Assembly (NCBI GenBank): GCA_902168115.1
Contig: CABHPB010000080.1
Span: forward strand, 62,001-126,000
Direction: 5' to 3'
Origin: an uncultured Methylopila sp.
GTDB taxonomy: Bacteria > Pseudomonadota > Alphaproteobacteria > Rhizobiales > Methylopilaceae
Length of the DNA: 64,000 bases
Under the pieces are notes generated by a model that saw nothing but the letters and a program-made list of their open reading frames with translations, ran no database searches and was not told where the DNA came from. Positions within the stretch are counted from its first letter, which is position 1. Each line of letters begins with the position of its first letter. Positions 16,823 to 26,000 of the stretch are shown piece by piece. A program made the position numbers and the translations under genes.

Positions 16823-18256
16823 GTGAGCATTAGAATGTCGACGAGCGTACCGTCCGGCCGACGCAACATGCTTTGCGCCGTCGCCGCGCTTGGCTTTGCG
16901 CTGACGCTGGCGCCTCATGTCGAGGCGCAGGCCCAGTCGCTCGAGCAGGCGCTGGCGCGCGCCTACGCGTCCAATCCAACGCTGAATTCCCAGCGTGCGA
17001 ACGTTCGCGCGGTCGATGAGCAGGTGCCGCAGGCGCTGTCCGGCTACCGTCCGACGGTTTCGGTGACGGCGGACGCCGGCATCCAGCGCACCAACGCCAA
17101 GATCAAGGCGGACGGCCTGCAGCCGGCCCAGACGCTGAACGTCACCAACAAGCCGCGCGGCTTTGGCGTCCAGGCCGACCAGACGCTGTTCGACGGCTTT
17201 CGCACCAAGAATCAGGTCCGCACGGCCGAGTCGAACATCCTCGCGGCCCGCGAGGAGCTTCGGAACAGCGAGCAGAACGTCCTGTTCGACGTCGCCCAGG
17301 CCTATATGGACGTCCTGCGGGACTACGCTCTCCTCGACATCCGCCGGAACAACGTCGACGTCCTCAGGGAAGAGCTCCGCGCCGCGAACGAGCGGTTCAA
17401 GGTCGGCGAGGTGACGCGCACCGACACGGCGCAGGCCGAGGCGCGCGTCCAGGGCGCGCTGACCGCCGTCAGCCAGGCGGAAGCGCAGCTCAACACCAGC
17501 CGCGCGACATACCGGCAGGTCGTCGGCGACGACATCAGCCGCCCGAAGGCGGCCCGGTCGGTGGACAAGTTCCTGCCGAAGAATCTCGGTTCGGCGATCA
17601 GCCTCAGCCAGGCGCAGCACCCGGCGATTCTTGCGGCGCTGCACGGCGTCGACGCGGCGACGCTGCAGATCCGCGTGGTCGAGGCCGATCTGATGCCGCA
17701 GCTCGGCCTCGAGGCGGCCGCCCAGCGCCGCTGGGACGACAGCTACCAGCTGCCGGACGCGCGCACGACGGTCGGCTCGGTGGTCGGTCGGCTGACCATC
17801 CCGATCTATCAGGGCGGCTCCGTCTCCTCCCGCGTCCGTCAGGCGAAGGAGACCGCAGGCCAGCGCAGGCTCGACGCCGATTCGGCGCGCGACCAGGTCC
17901 GCCAGTCGGTCGTGTCCGCCTGGGGCACCATCCAGGGCGCGACCGCGTCGATCCGCTCGGCGCAGGCGCAGATCGAAGCCAACCAGGTCGCGCTGAACGG
18001 CGTGCGCGAGGAGGCCAAGGTCGGCCAGCGCACCACGCTCGACGTGCTGAACGCCCAGCAGGAAGTGCTGGTCGCGCGCGAGTCGCTGATCAACGCGCAG
18101 CACGACCGCATGGTCGGCGCCTACGCGCTGCTGTCGGCGACCGGCTACCTCTCCGCGGGCCGCCTCGGCCTCACCGTCGCCAGCTACGACCCCAACGTGC
18201 ACTACGATCAGGTGCGCGACAAATGGGGCGGGCTGCGCACGCCGGACGGTCGCTGA
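16823..18256 (+). CDS. TolC family outer membrane efflux/type I secretion channel
   Basis: This 477-residue protein has a signal peptide (hydrophobic run CAVAALGFALTLAP, cleavage likely after the VEAQA region, near residue 36). It is followed by the two repeats of the TolC fold: SLEQALARAYASNPTLNSQRANVRA opens the first, and ISLSQAQHPAILAALHGVDAA opens the second. ADQTLFDGFRTKNQV is the typical beta-barrel insertion. TolC trimers form the outer-membrane tunnel for type I secretion or multidrug efflux; closest in kind are the BepC/TolC proteins of Brucella and Rhizobium. Several in-frame ATGs lie in the first 16 residues, so the start may be a few codons later. No inner-membrane partner is nearby. 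Confidence 0.92.
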   Translation: MSIRMSTSVPSGRRNMLCAVAALGFALTLAPHVEAQAQSLEQALARAYASNPTLNSQRANVRAVDEQVPQALSGYRPTVSVTADAGIQRTNAKIKADGLQPAQTLNVTNKPRGFGVQADQTLFDGFRTKNQVRTAESNILAAREELRNSEQNVLFDVAQAYMDVLRDYALLDIRRNNVDVLREELRAANERFKVGEVTRTDTAQAEARVQGALTAVSQAEAQLNTSRATYRQVVGDDISRPKAARSVDKFLPKNLGSAISLSQAQHPAILAALHGVDAATLQIRVVEADLMPQLGLEAAAQRRWDDSYQLPDARTTVGSVVGRLTIPIYQGGSVSSRVRQAKETAGQRRLDADSARDQVRQSVVSAWGTIQGATASIRSAQAQIEANQVALNGVREEAKVGQRTTLDVLNAQQEVLVARESLINAQHDRMVGAYALLSATGYLSAGRLGLTVASYDPNVHYDQVRDKWGGLRTPDGR

Positions 18257-18427
18257 CGCCACCGTCCCACGGAGCTGTGGAGATGGCTCCCCCCGGCTTG
18301 TCGTGAGAACCCTCCGACCTGATACTCGCGCCGCGTCGGGGTCGGCGTCTCCCGGCGATTCGGGAGCCGGACGCGGCGGGCCGCGCCGGCGTTGCAGGGA
18401 GCGGCCCCAGAGCGAAGCGGAGAGCGT

Positions 18428-19078
18428 ATGAGCAGCGCGGCCAAGGCTCACGAGCCGACGATGGAGGAGATCCTGGCGTCCATTCGCCGGATCATCTCCG
18501 ACGACGACAAGGCGCCGGCCAAGGCAGCCGCGCCGGAGGCCGCGCCAGTCAGGGCGGAGCCCGAAGCAATGACAAAACCTGCGGCCGGCAGCGTCGGCCA
18601 GGACGACATCGACGCGCTGTTCGCGGCGGCCGACGAGGAGGCCGCCGTCGGGCAGGACGACATCGACGCCCTGTTCGCCGATCCGCCCGCGGCCAAGCCC
18701 GAGCCGCCGGCGCCGCCGCCCGCGCAGTCCTCGGCCGACGAGGACGACCTCGACGTTCTCGAGCTCACCGAAGAGATGCGGGCGCCCGCGCCTGGCCCCG
18801 TGGCGCCGCCTGCGCCGCGCCCGGCGGTCGCCGCCGCTCCGGCGTCGTACTCGCGCGTCGACGAGGGGCTGATCTCCGCGACCGTCGGCGATCAGGTCTC
18901 GAACGCCTTCGGCTCGCTCGCCCACACCGTGCTCGCCGGCAACGCCAAGACGCTCGACGACATCGTGCGGGAGATGCTGCGGCCCATGCTGAGGGCGTGG
19001 CTCGACGACAACCTGCCGCCGATGGTCGAGCGGTTGGTGCGCGCCGAGATCGAGCGCGTGGCGCGCGGCGGCAGATAG
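18428..19078 (+). CDS. popZ: Cell-pole organising protein PopZ (DUF2497)
   Basis: The protein has 216 residues. The N-terminal helix EPTMEEILASIRRIISDDD (9-27) is the PopZ client-binding segment. A Pro/Ala/acidic disordered linker (28-140) follows. The C-terminal oligomerisation helices (about 145-216) end TLDDIVREMLRPMLRAWLDDNLPPMVERLV. PopZ assembles a condensate at the pole and tethers ParB-parS and cell-cycle kinases. The linker holds an exact 11-residue duplication, VGQDDIDALFA at 56-66 and 74-84, which I do not know from other PopZ proteins. ATG at 18428 follows GAGCG and fits the family start. It precedes a small unknown gene and valS, a usual order in this group. Confidence 0.9.
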   Translation: MSSAAKAHEPTMEEILASIRRIISDDDKAPAKAAAPEAAPVRAEPEAMTKPAAGSVGQDDIDALFAAADEEAAVGQDDIDALFADPPAAKPEPPAPPPAQSSADEDDLDVLELTEEMRAPAPGPVAPPAPRPAVAAAPASYSRVDEGLISATVGDQVSNAFGSLAHTVLAGNAKTLDDIVREMLRPMLRAWLDDNLPPMVERLVRAEIERVARGGR

Positions 19079-19096
19079 CAGGCGAGGGGCCGGCCC

Positions 19097-19345
19097 ATGA
19101 AGAACGGCGTCGCCTATTTCGGACACAAGGTCGATCCCCGCAGGGACGACGTCGTCTATCTCTGCCTCGACCGGTGCATCCGGCTCGACGGCGCCCGCGA
19201 CATGCTGATCAGCTTCGACCTCAAGAGCTCGGACGAGATTGACGAGGCGGTTTCAGAGCTTCGCAAGCAGCTCGAGTCCGCCGGAAAGCTCGCCAAGGCC
19301 GCGCTCAAGGAGCGCACCGGCCGCCGCAAGGGCAAGCACGCCTGA
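19097..19345 (+). CDS. Conserved small protein of unknown function
   Basis: This 82-residue protein has no signal peptide. It starts MKNGVAYFGHKVDPRRDDVVYLCLDRCIRLDGARDM, followed by an amphipathic helix (about 45-70, SSDEIDEAVSELRKQLES) and a very basic tail (LKERTGRRKGKHA). The start follows a GAGGGGCC ribosome site 7-8 nt upstream and lies 18 nt after popZ, so it is probably cotranscribed with it. Codon use matches the neighbours. I do not recognise a domain. The basic tail could bind nucleic acid, which is only a guess. Confidence 0.55.
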   Translation: MKNGVAYFGHKVDPRRDDVVYLCLDRCIRLDGARDMLISFDLKSSDEIDEAVSELRKQLESAGKLAKAALKERTGRRKGKHA

Positions 19346-19447
19346 CGCTTCGCAGCCGCCGGCCTTGACGCCCGCCCGGCGCTTCGCTTCAAGAGCCTCC
19401 CCCTTTGAACGCGAAGAACGGCCCTCGGGCCGGGACAGCCTGACGAC

Positions 19448-22141
19448 ATGCTCGAAAAGACCTACGCACCGGCCGACATCGAGCCACGGATCGCCGCGCG
19501 ATGGGACGAGGCCGGCGCGTTCAAGGCTGGCGCAGGCGCCAAGGCCGGCGCGAAGCCGTTCTCCGTCGTCATCCCGCCGCCGAACGTCACCGGCTCGCTC
19601 CATATGGGGCACGCGCTCAACAACACGCTGCAGGACGTGCTCGTCCGCTACCAGCGCATGCGCGGCCGCGACGTGCTCTGGCAGCCGGGAACGGACCACG
19701 CCGGCATCGCCACCCAGATGGTCGTCGAGCGCCAGCTGATGGAGCGCCAGCTCCCCGGCCGCCGCGACATGGGCCGCGAGAAGTTCATCGAGCGGGTGTG
19801 GGAGTGGAAGGCGGAATCGGGCGGCACGATCGTCGGGCAGCTGCGCCGCCTCGGCGCCTCATGCGACTGGTCGCGCGAGCGCTTCACCATGGACGAGGGG
19901 CTTTCGCGCGCCGTCACCAAGCTGTTCGTGAAAATGCATCGCGAGGGGCTGATCTATCGCGACAAGCGCCTCGTGAACTGGGACCCGAAGCTGCAGACCG
20001 CGATCTCGGACATCGAGGTCCAGTCGATCGAGACCAAGGGCCATCTCTGGCACCTGCGCTACCCGATCGAGGGTTCCGACGAGTCGATCGTCGTCGCCAC
20101 CACGCGACCCGAGACGATGCTCGGCGACTCGGGCGTCGCGGTGCATCCCGAGGACGAGCGCTACAGGCATCTCGTCGGCAAGAACGTGATCCTGCCGCTG
20201 GTCGGCCGGAAGATCCCGATCGTCGCGGACGAGTATTCCGATCCCGAGAAGGGCACCGGCGCGGTCAAGATCACGCCGGCGCACGACTTCAACGATTTCG
20301 AGGTCGGCAAGCGTCACGGGCTCCCGCTGATCAACATCCTCGACGCGGAAGGCAAGCTCGCGGTCGCCGGCAACGAAGCGTTCCTCGACGGCGTCCCGCC
20401 GTCCGCGGATCTCGACCTCGTCCTCGCGATGCAGGGGATCGACCGCGCCGAGGCGCGCAAGCGCGTTCTGGCGCTGTTGGAGGAGCGCGACCTGATGATC
20501 GAGGCCGAACCGCACGTCCATCAGGTGCCGCATGGCGACCGCTCGGGCGTCGTGATCGAGCCGTTCCTGACCGACCAGTGGTATGTCGACGCCGAGAAGC
20601 TCGCGGTCGAGGCGATGGCGGCGGTGCGCGACGGGCGGACGAAGTTCACGCCGGAGAACTGGTCGAAGACCTATTTCGACTGGATGGAGAACATCCAGCC
20701 CTGGTGCGTGTCACGCCAGCTGTGGTGGGGCCACCGCATCCCGGCCTGGTTCGGGCCGGACGGGACGATTTTCGTCGAGGAGACAGAAGCCGAGGCGCTG
20801 GCGGCGGCCGAGAAGCTTTTCGGCGCGCCGACGGAGCTCACCCGCGACGAGGACGTGCTCGACACCTGGTTCTCCTCGGGCCTGTGGCCGTTCTCGACCA
20901 TGGGCTGGCCGGACGAGACGCCGGAGCTCGCCAAGTACTATCCAACCTCCGTGCTCGTCACCGGCTTCGACATCATCTTCTTCTGGGTCGCCCGGATGAT
21001 GATGATGGGCCTTTACGTGACCGACGAAGTCCCCTTCGCCGACGTCTACATCCACGCGCTCGTCCGGGACGAGAAGGGCGCCAAGATGTCGAAGTCGAAG
21101 GGCAACGTCATCGACCCGCTGGAACTCGCCGACCAGTACGGCGCGGACGCGCTGCGCTTCACTCTGGCGGCGATGGCGGCGCAGGGGCGCGACATCAAGC
21201 TCGCGACCTCGCGCGTCGAGGGCTACCGCAACTTCGCGACCAAGCTCTGGAACGCCTCGCGTTTCGCCGAGATGAACGGCTCGGCCCCGGTCGCAGGCTT
21301 CGACCCGAAGTCGGTCAAGGCGACGCTCAACCGCTGGATCCTCGGCGAGGCCGAGAAGGCCGCCGCCGAAACGACCGCGGCGATCGAGGCGTTCCGCTTC
21401 AACGACGCGGCGGCGGCGGTCTACCGCTTCGTCTGGAACGTGGTCTGCGACTGGTATGTCGAACTGGCGAAGCCCGTGCTCCAGAGCGAGGACGGCGGCG
21501 AGGAAGCTGTCGAGACCCGCGAGACGCTGGCCCATGTGCTCGACGTCTCCGCGGCGCTGCTGCACCCGTTCATGCCGTTCATGACCGAGGAGCTTTGGGC
21601 CGCGCGGGCGCCGCGCGACTCGATGCTCGCTCTGTCGCCGTGGCCGGAGTTGTCCGGGTTCGCCGACAGGGATGCCGAGAACGAGATCGGCTGGCTGGTC
21701 GAGCTCGTGACCGAGCTTCGCTCCGCCCGCACCGAGATGGGCGTCGCGCCGGGCGCGACGCTGCCGCTCGTGCTGGTCGGCGTCGACGACGCGACCCGCG
21801 CGCGGGCCGAGCGCGCCGCGCCGACGCTCGCCCGCATCGCACGCGTCTCGAACGTCTCCTTCGCCGACGACGCGCCGAAGGGCGCGATCCAGCTGCTCGT
21901 GCGCGGGGAAGTGGTCGCGGTTCCGCTGGAAGGCGTGGTCGACCTTGCCGCCGAGCGCGCGCGCCTCGCCAAGGAGCGCGAGAAGACGCAGGGCGAGATC
22001 AAGCGCATCGACGGCAAGCTCTCGAACGAGAGCTTCGTCGCGCGGGCGCCGGAGGAGGTCGTCGAGGGCGAGCGCGAGAAGCGCGCCGACTACGAGGCGC
22101 GTCTCGGCAAGATCGAGGCGGCACTGCGCCAGCTCGGCTGA
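19448..22141 (+). CDS. valS: Valyl-tRNA synthetase
   Basis: This class I aminoacyl-tRNA synthetase of 897 residues charges tRNA(Val) in the cytosol. The ATP signatures are PNVTGSLHMGHALNNTL (HMGH, HIGH-type, residues 41-57) and KMSKSKGNVIDP. The editing (CP1) domain with TTRPETMLGDSGVAVHP lies between them. An anticodon-binding domain and the valine-specific C-terminal coiled coil (about 830-897, ERARLAKEREKTQGEIKRI) complete the enzyme. Strong GC bias leaves a long open frame in another frame here, which is not a gene. Confidence 0.98.
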   Translation: MLEKTYAPADIEPRIAARWDEAGAFKAGAGAKAGAKPFSVVIPPPNVTGSLHMGHALNNTLQDVLVRYQRMRGRDVLWQPGTDHAGIATQMVVERQLMERQLPGRRDMGREKFIERVWEWKAESGGTIVGQLRRLGASCDWSRERFTMDEGLSRAVTKLFVKMHREGLIYRDKRLVNWDPKLQTAISDIEVQSIETKGHLWHLRYPIEGSDESIVVATTRPETMLGDSGVAVHPEDERYRHLVGKNVILPLVGRKIPIVADEYSDPEKGTGAVKITPAHDFNDFEVGKRHGLPLINILDAEGKLAVAGNEAFLDGVPPSADLDLVLAMQGIDRAEARKRVLALLEERDLMIEAEPHVHQVPHGDRSGVVIEPFLTDQWYVDAEKLAVEAMAAVRDGRTKFTPENWSKTYFDWMENIQPWCVSRQLWWGHRIPAWFGPDGTIFVEETEAEALAAAEKLFGAPTELTRDEDVLDTWFSSGLWPFSTMGWPDETPELAKYYPTSVLVTGFDIIFFWVARMMMMGLYVTDEVPFADVYIHALVRDEKGAKMSKSKGNVIDPLELADQYGADALRFTLAAMAAQGRDIKLATSRVEGYRNFATKLWNASRFAEMNGSAPVAGFDPKSVKATLNRWILGEAEKAAAETTAAIEAFRFNDAAAAVYRFVWNVVCDWYVELAKPVLQSEDGGEEAVETRETLAHVLDVSAALLHPFMPFMTEELWAARAPRDSMLALSPWPELSGFADRDAENEIGWLVELVTELRSARTEMGVAPGATLPLVLVGVDDATRARAERAAPTLARIARVSNVSFADDAPKGAIQLLVRGEVVAVPLEGVVDLAAERARLAKEREKTQGEIKRIDGKLSNESFVARAPEEVVEGEREKRADYEARLGKIEAALRQLG

Positions 22142-22223
22142 CGCGCGGAGCGTTCGGTCGCACTGTCGAAGGTTCGAACCGCTCTATCTGACCCCGCGGG
22201 GCGTCGGACAGGGCTGGTTCGAC

Positions 22224-23813
22224 ATGTTTACGCGACGCGACGCAGTTGCGCTGATCGGAGCGGGAGGCGCTTTTGCGCCCGGCTTCGCGCGCGCGGAGCC
22301 GCCTTCGGGCGGTCAGCCCAAATTCGCTCAGGGACCGGGAGGGCGCGTCGTGTTCGACCATGGCCTGGTGATCGAGCGCGCGCGGCAGCTCGCGAGTCAG
22401 CCTTACGCCAAGCCGGGGCCGGCCCTGCCGCCCGAGATGGACCAGCTGTCTTTCGACGCCTACCGCGCCATCCGCTTCAAGCGCGATCGCGCCTATTTCG
22501 GCCAGTCGAAGAGCGGGTTCCGGGTCGAGCTCTTCCATCGCGGCTTCCTGTTCAAGACGCCGGTGGTCGTGAACCTCATCCGCGACGGCGTGCCGGCGTC
22601 GATCCCGTACGATCCGTCGCTGTTCGATTTTGGCGAGACCAAGATCAAGGGCCGCCTGCCGGTCGACTTCGGCTATGCGGGCCTCAGGGTGCTCTACCCG
22701 CTGAACCGGCCGACCGTGATGGACGAGCTCGCGGTGTTCGTCGGCGCGAGCTACTTCCGGGTGCTCGGCAAGGGTCAGCAATACGGCATCTCCGCCCGCG
22801 GAATCGCGATCGGGACAGGCGACGACAAGCCGGAGGAGTTTCCGGATTTCCGCGAGTTCTGGCTCGAGGAGCCGGAGGCGAACGCGTCCGAACTCGTCGT
22901 CCACGCCTTGCTCGACGGGCCGTCTCTGGCCGGCGCCTATCGCATGGTGTTCACACCGGGCGACGAGACCACGGTGTCGGTCGGCGCGACCCTTTTTCCG
23001 CGAGCCGAGATCCCGAAACTTGGGGTCGCCGCGCTCACCTCCATGTTCTTCTACGGCGAGAACGATCGCGCCCAGTACCGCGGCTTCCGCCCCGAGGTGC
23101 ATGATTCCGACGGCCTGCTGGTGAAGTCGGACGCTGGCGAGTGGACCTGGCGGCCGCTGATGAACCCGACCGAGCTCAGGAAGACGCCCTTTCCGGGCGA
23201 AAACGTCCGCGGCTTCGGCCTGCTGCAGCGCGACCGGAAGTTTGAGCACTATCAGGACCTCGAGGTCCGCTATGACCTGCGGCCGAGCTACTGGATCGAG
23301 CCGGACGGCGACTGGGGGCCGGGGAGGGTGGAGCTCGTCGAGATCCCGACGGCGGCGGAGACCTTCGACAACATAGCCGCCTATTGGGTTCCGGAGGCGA
23401 CCCCGAAACCCGGAGAGACGATCCGCCGGAACTACGTCATCCGCTCGCTGAAACTGGCGGAAAACGTCACGCCCAAGGCGAGGGCGCTGCACACCTTCGT
23501 CGCCGAGCCGCGCGCGTCAGGCGGCGTCGACCAGGGCCCGGAAAACGTCCGGCGGTTCATCGTCGACTTCGCGGGCGGCGACCTCGGCTACTGGCTGGAC
23601 GACCCGAAGAGGGTCGTCACCGAAACCAGCGCGAGCGCCGGCAAGATCAACGCGGCCTATGTGACGCCGAATCCCGAAACCGGCGGCTTCCGCCTGTTCC
23701 TCGACCACGAGCTCGAGAAGCCGGGCGAGGAGGCGGTGCTGCGCGGCGTCCTGAAAGTCGGCGGCTCGACGCTCACCGAGACCTGGACGTTTGTCTGGAA
23801 GCGTCCGGGCTGA
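22224..23813 (+). CDS. opgG: Periplasmic glucan biosynthesis protein (OpgG/OpgD family)
   Basis: This 529-residue secreted protein starts MFTRRDAVALIGAGGAFAPGFARA, a twin-arginine-type signal peptide as in OpgD. The mature MdoG domain (from about residue 36) shows FDHGLVIERARQLASQPY, GYAGLRVLYPLNRP, GASYFRVLGKGQQYGISARG and the SMFFYGEND block. OpgG/OpgD shape osmoregulated periplasmic beta-glucans, and recent work on the family shows glucanase activity (general knowledge). The backbone synthase OpgH is not present within the window. The frame is open upstream, but the ATG at 22224 is the only start giving an intact signal peptide. Confidence 0.92.
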   Translation: MFTRRDAVALIGAGGAFAPGFARAEPPSGGQPKFAQGPGGRVVFDHGLVIERARQLASQPYAKPGPALPPEMDQLSFDAYRAIRFKRDRAYFGQSKSGFRVELFHRGFLFKTPVVVNLIRDGVPASIPYDPSLFDFGETKIKGRLPVDFGYAGLRVLYPLNRPTVMDELAVFVGASYFRVLGKGQQYGISARGIAIGTGDDKPEEFPDFREFWLEEPEANASELVVHALLDGPSLAGAYRMVFTPGDETTVSVGATLFPRAEIPKLGVAALTSMFFYGENDRAQYRGFRPEVHDSDGLLVKSDAGEWTWRPLMNPTELRKTPFPGENVRGFGLLQRDRKFEHYQDLEVRYDLRPSYWIEPDGDWGPGRVELVEIPTAAETFDNIAAYWVPEATPKPGETIRRNYVIRSLKLAENVTPKARALHTFVAEPRASGGVDQGPENVRRFIVDFAGGDLGYWLDDPKRVVTETSASAGKINAAYVTPNPETGGFRLFLDHELEKPGEEAVLRGVLKVGGSTLTETWTFVWKRPG

Positions 23814-23823
23814 AGACGGCGCG

Positions 23824-24363
23824 TTACGCCCGAATCTCGACCGGCGTGCCGTCCGGGACCGCGCGCCAGAGCTCGTCCATCTCGCGGTCGGTGACGGCGA
23901 CGCAGCCGTCCGTCCAGTTCACGAGGCGATGCAGGCGGCCGAGCCATCCCCAGCCGTTCATGATTCCGTGGATCATGATGTCGCCGCCGGGCGGGACGCC
24001 CTGCGCGGCTGCGGCCAGCACCTGCTGCGGCTCGGGGTAGCTCACCCGCAGCGACAGATGAGCGACGCTGTCGGGATTGCGCCCCGTGATGCGGTAGCTG
24101 CCTTCCGGCGTTCGTCCGTCACCCTCGCGGTTTTTCTGACCCGGATTGCCCCATCCGATCGCGACCCGATAGGTCTTCAATGGCTTGGCCGCGGCGTACA
24201 GCGTCAGCCGGCGCGCGGCCTTCTCCACCACGATCCGGTCGGCCAGCGCGCCTGAAGCCAAGGGCGGCTGATCGGAGCCGCGCGAATAGGCGAAGGCGGC
24301 GCCCGCCAGCGCTGCCGCGGCGACGACGAAGGCCGCCAGAATCATGCGTCCGGTTCGGGCCAT
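23824..24363 (-). CDS. L,D-transpeptidase (YkuD domain)
   Basis: This 179-residue protein has an N-terminal signal/anchor (MILAAFVVAAAALAGAAFAYS). The YkuD domain runs IVVEKAARRLTLYAAAKPLKTYRVAIG to the active site. The catalytic motif is IMIHGIMNGWGWLG followed by NWTDGCVAVTDREMDELW with the nucleophilic Cys in TDGC; the usual motif is SxGC, so Ser is replaced by Thr-Asp here, as in several family members. It cross-links peptidoglycan or attaches proteins to it in the periplasm. AAAGGAAC lies 9-10 nt before the chosen ATG. It is convergent with opgG and divergent from the glycosyltransferase. Confidence 0.88.
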   Translation of the reverse strand: MARTGRMILAAFVVAAAALAGAAFAYSRGSDQPPLASGALADRIVVEKAARRLTLYAAAKPLKTYRVAIGWGNPGQKNREGDGRTPEGSYRITGRNPDSVAHLSLRVSYPEPQQVLAAAAQGVPPGGDIMIHGIMNGWGWLGRLHRLVNWTDGCVAVTDREMDELWRAVPDGTPVEIRA

Positions 24364-24491
24364 CCGGGATGGGTTCCTTTGCGCGCGCGTCGATCCGCTT
24401 GATTTCGCCAGACGCGCACGGCGGGATTTTGACAAGCCGTTGGCGCCGACCGATGTTCGCGGCCCGAAAGGCGACGGCGGGACGGAGCGCC

Positions 24492-25763
24492 TTGGACGTT
24501 CTCTTCATTCACAACAACTTCCCCGGCCAGTTCGTTCATGTCGCGAGGGCCTTCGCCGCGCGGCCGGGCGTGCGCGTCTTCGCCGTCGGCGGGCCGACCG
24601 CCAAGGCGCCGCCGAAGGTCACCGTCGCGGCCTACCGGATTCCGAAGGACCTGCCGAAGCCCGGCCATCCGCTGACCGAGCGCTTCAACTCCGACGTGAT
24701 CCGCGGAGAGCTCGCCGCCGGCGCCATGCAGCGGCTGCAGCGCGAGGTCGGCTGCGATCCGGCGCTCGTCGCCGGCCACACCGGCTGGGGCGAGACGCTG
24801 TTCGCGCGCGACCTGTTTCCGCGCGCCCGCCATGTCGCCTTCTGCGAGTTCTTCTACAAGGCGGAAGGGTCGGACGTCGGATTCGATCCGGAGTTCCCGG
24901 ACGCCGGCCTCAGGACCGCGCTGAGAATCCGCGCCAAGAACGCCGGCATGCTCACCGCGCTCGCCGCCGCCGACCGCGGCCTCACGCCGACCGAATGGCA
25001 GCGGGCGCAGCACCCGCAGTTTCTGCAGGAGCGCATCTCCGTCATCCACGACGGCGTCGACACCGACGCGGCCTGCGCGAAGCCCAATGCGCGCTTCACC
25101 GTGCCCAACACTGATCTCGTCCTGCGCCCGCGCGACGAGGTGATCACCTTCGTGAACCGGCAGCTCGAACCCTATCGCGGCTATCACGTCTTCATGCGCG
25201 CGCTGCCGGAGATCCTGAAGCGCAGGCCGGAGGCGCATGTCCTCATCGTCGGCGGCAACGGCGTCTCCTACGGACGCAAGCCGCCCGACGGAAAGAGCTG
25301 GCGCACAATCTTCCTCGACGAGGTGCGGGACCGGATCGACATGAGCCGCGTCCATTTCCTCGGTCAGATCCCCAAGCCCGACTTCCTGTCGATGCTGCAG
25401 GTCTCGAGCTGCCACGTGTATCTGACCTACCCGTTCGTGCTGTCCTGGTCGCTGCTGGAGGCGATGGCCGCCGAATGCCTGATCGTCGCCTCCGGCACCC
25501 AGCCGGTGCGCGAGGTCATCGACGACGGCGTCGAGGGCCGGCTCGTTGATTTCTTCGACGTCTCCGCGCTGTCGGAGATGGTGGTCGACACGTTGGCGAG
25601 GCGCGAGGAGTTCGGCGCGATGCGGCGCGCGGCGCGGGCGAGGGCGCTCGCCGGCTACGACCTGCGGCGGGTCTGCCTGCCGCGGCAGATGGCGTTCTAC
25701 GATGGACTGCTCGGCGGGCCGGCCGGGACAAGTCTAGCGCCCGAATTCGCGCCCGTGGCCTAA
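24492..25763 (+). CDS. Glycosyltransferase family 4 (Gkp4-type N-terminal domain)
   Basis: The chosen form has 423 residues, starting at TTG 24492 (MDVLFIHNNFPGQFVHVA), which has GGAG 4 nt upstream and matches the family's usual first residues. An in-frame ATG at 24453 without a good ribosome site is the alternative. The N-terminal acceptor domain shows FYKAEGSDVGFDPEFPD, typical of the Gkp4/Glyco_trans_4_3 family of exopolysaccharide loci. The C-terminal GT-B donor domain has VNRQLEPYRGYHVFMRALP, FLGQIPKPDFLSML and SWSLLEAMAAECLIVASG with the nucleotide-binding E. The donor and acceptor sugars are unknown. It is not in a polysaccharide cluster here; neighbours are ilvD-exoR and an L,D-transpeptidase. 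Confidence 0.82.
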   Translation: MDVLFIHNNFPGQFVHVARAFAARPGVRVFAVGGPTAKAPPKVTVAAYRIPKDLPKPGHPLTERFNSDVIRGELAAGAMQRLQREVGCDPALVAGHTGWGETLFARDLFPRARHVAFCEFFYKAEGSDVGFDPEFPDAGLRTALRIRAKNAGMLTALAAADRGLTPTEWQRAQHPQFLQERISVIHDGVDTDAACAKPNARFTVPNTDLVLRPRDEVITFVNRQLEPYRGYHVFMRALPEILKRRPEAHVLIVGGNGVSYGRKPPDGKSWRTIFLDEVRDRIDMSRVHFLGQIPKPDFLSMLQVSSCHVYLTYPFVLSWSLLEAMAAECLIVASGTQPVREVIDDGVEGRLVDFFDVSALSEMVVDTLARREEFGAMRRAARARALAGYDLRRVCLPRQMAFYDGLLGGPAGTSLAPEFAPVA

Positions 25764-26000
25764 ACGACACAGAGTCGTCGCGGCCCGTTCATCTCGCCCA
25801 AATCGCCCCCATTACGCCACAAACCGGCGGCTTTTACCGGTGTAACCTGCTGAAAGAAAACGCGATCTTGGTTAACGCCGGTCGGGGGACCGGACGCCAA
25901 GAAAATCAAAGGGTTAGGTGGCCGCCAGCCGGCCGGGCCCGAGGAAACCGTCAGCAGGGCGGGTCGATTGGGGAGCGTTCCCCGAGGGGTGCGTAAGAGT

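Noticed and set aside
15557-19126. A 1189-codon open frame on the minus strand across tRNA-Cys, the TolC gene and popZ
   Set aside because: It spans a tRNA and several well-supported genes on the other strand, and its translation has no family features.
19501-22191. An 896-codon frame in the same direction as valS
   Set aside because: It is the +1/+2 shadow of valS; the translation is Arg/Gly-rich and has no synthetase motif.
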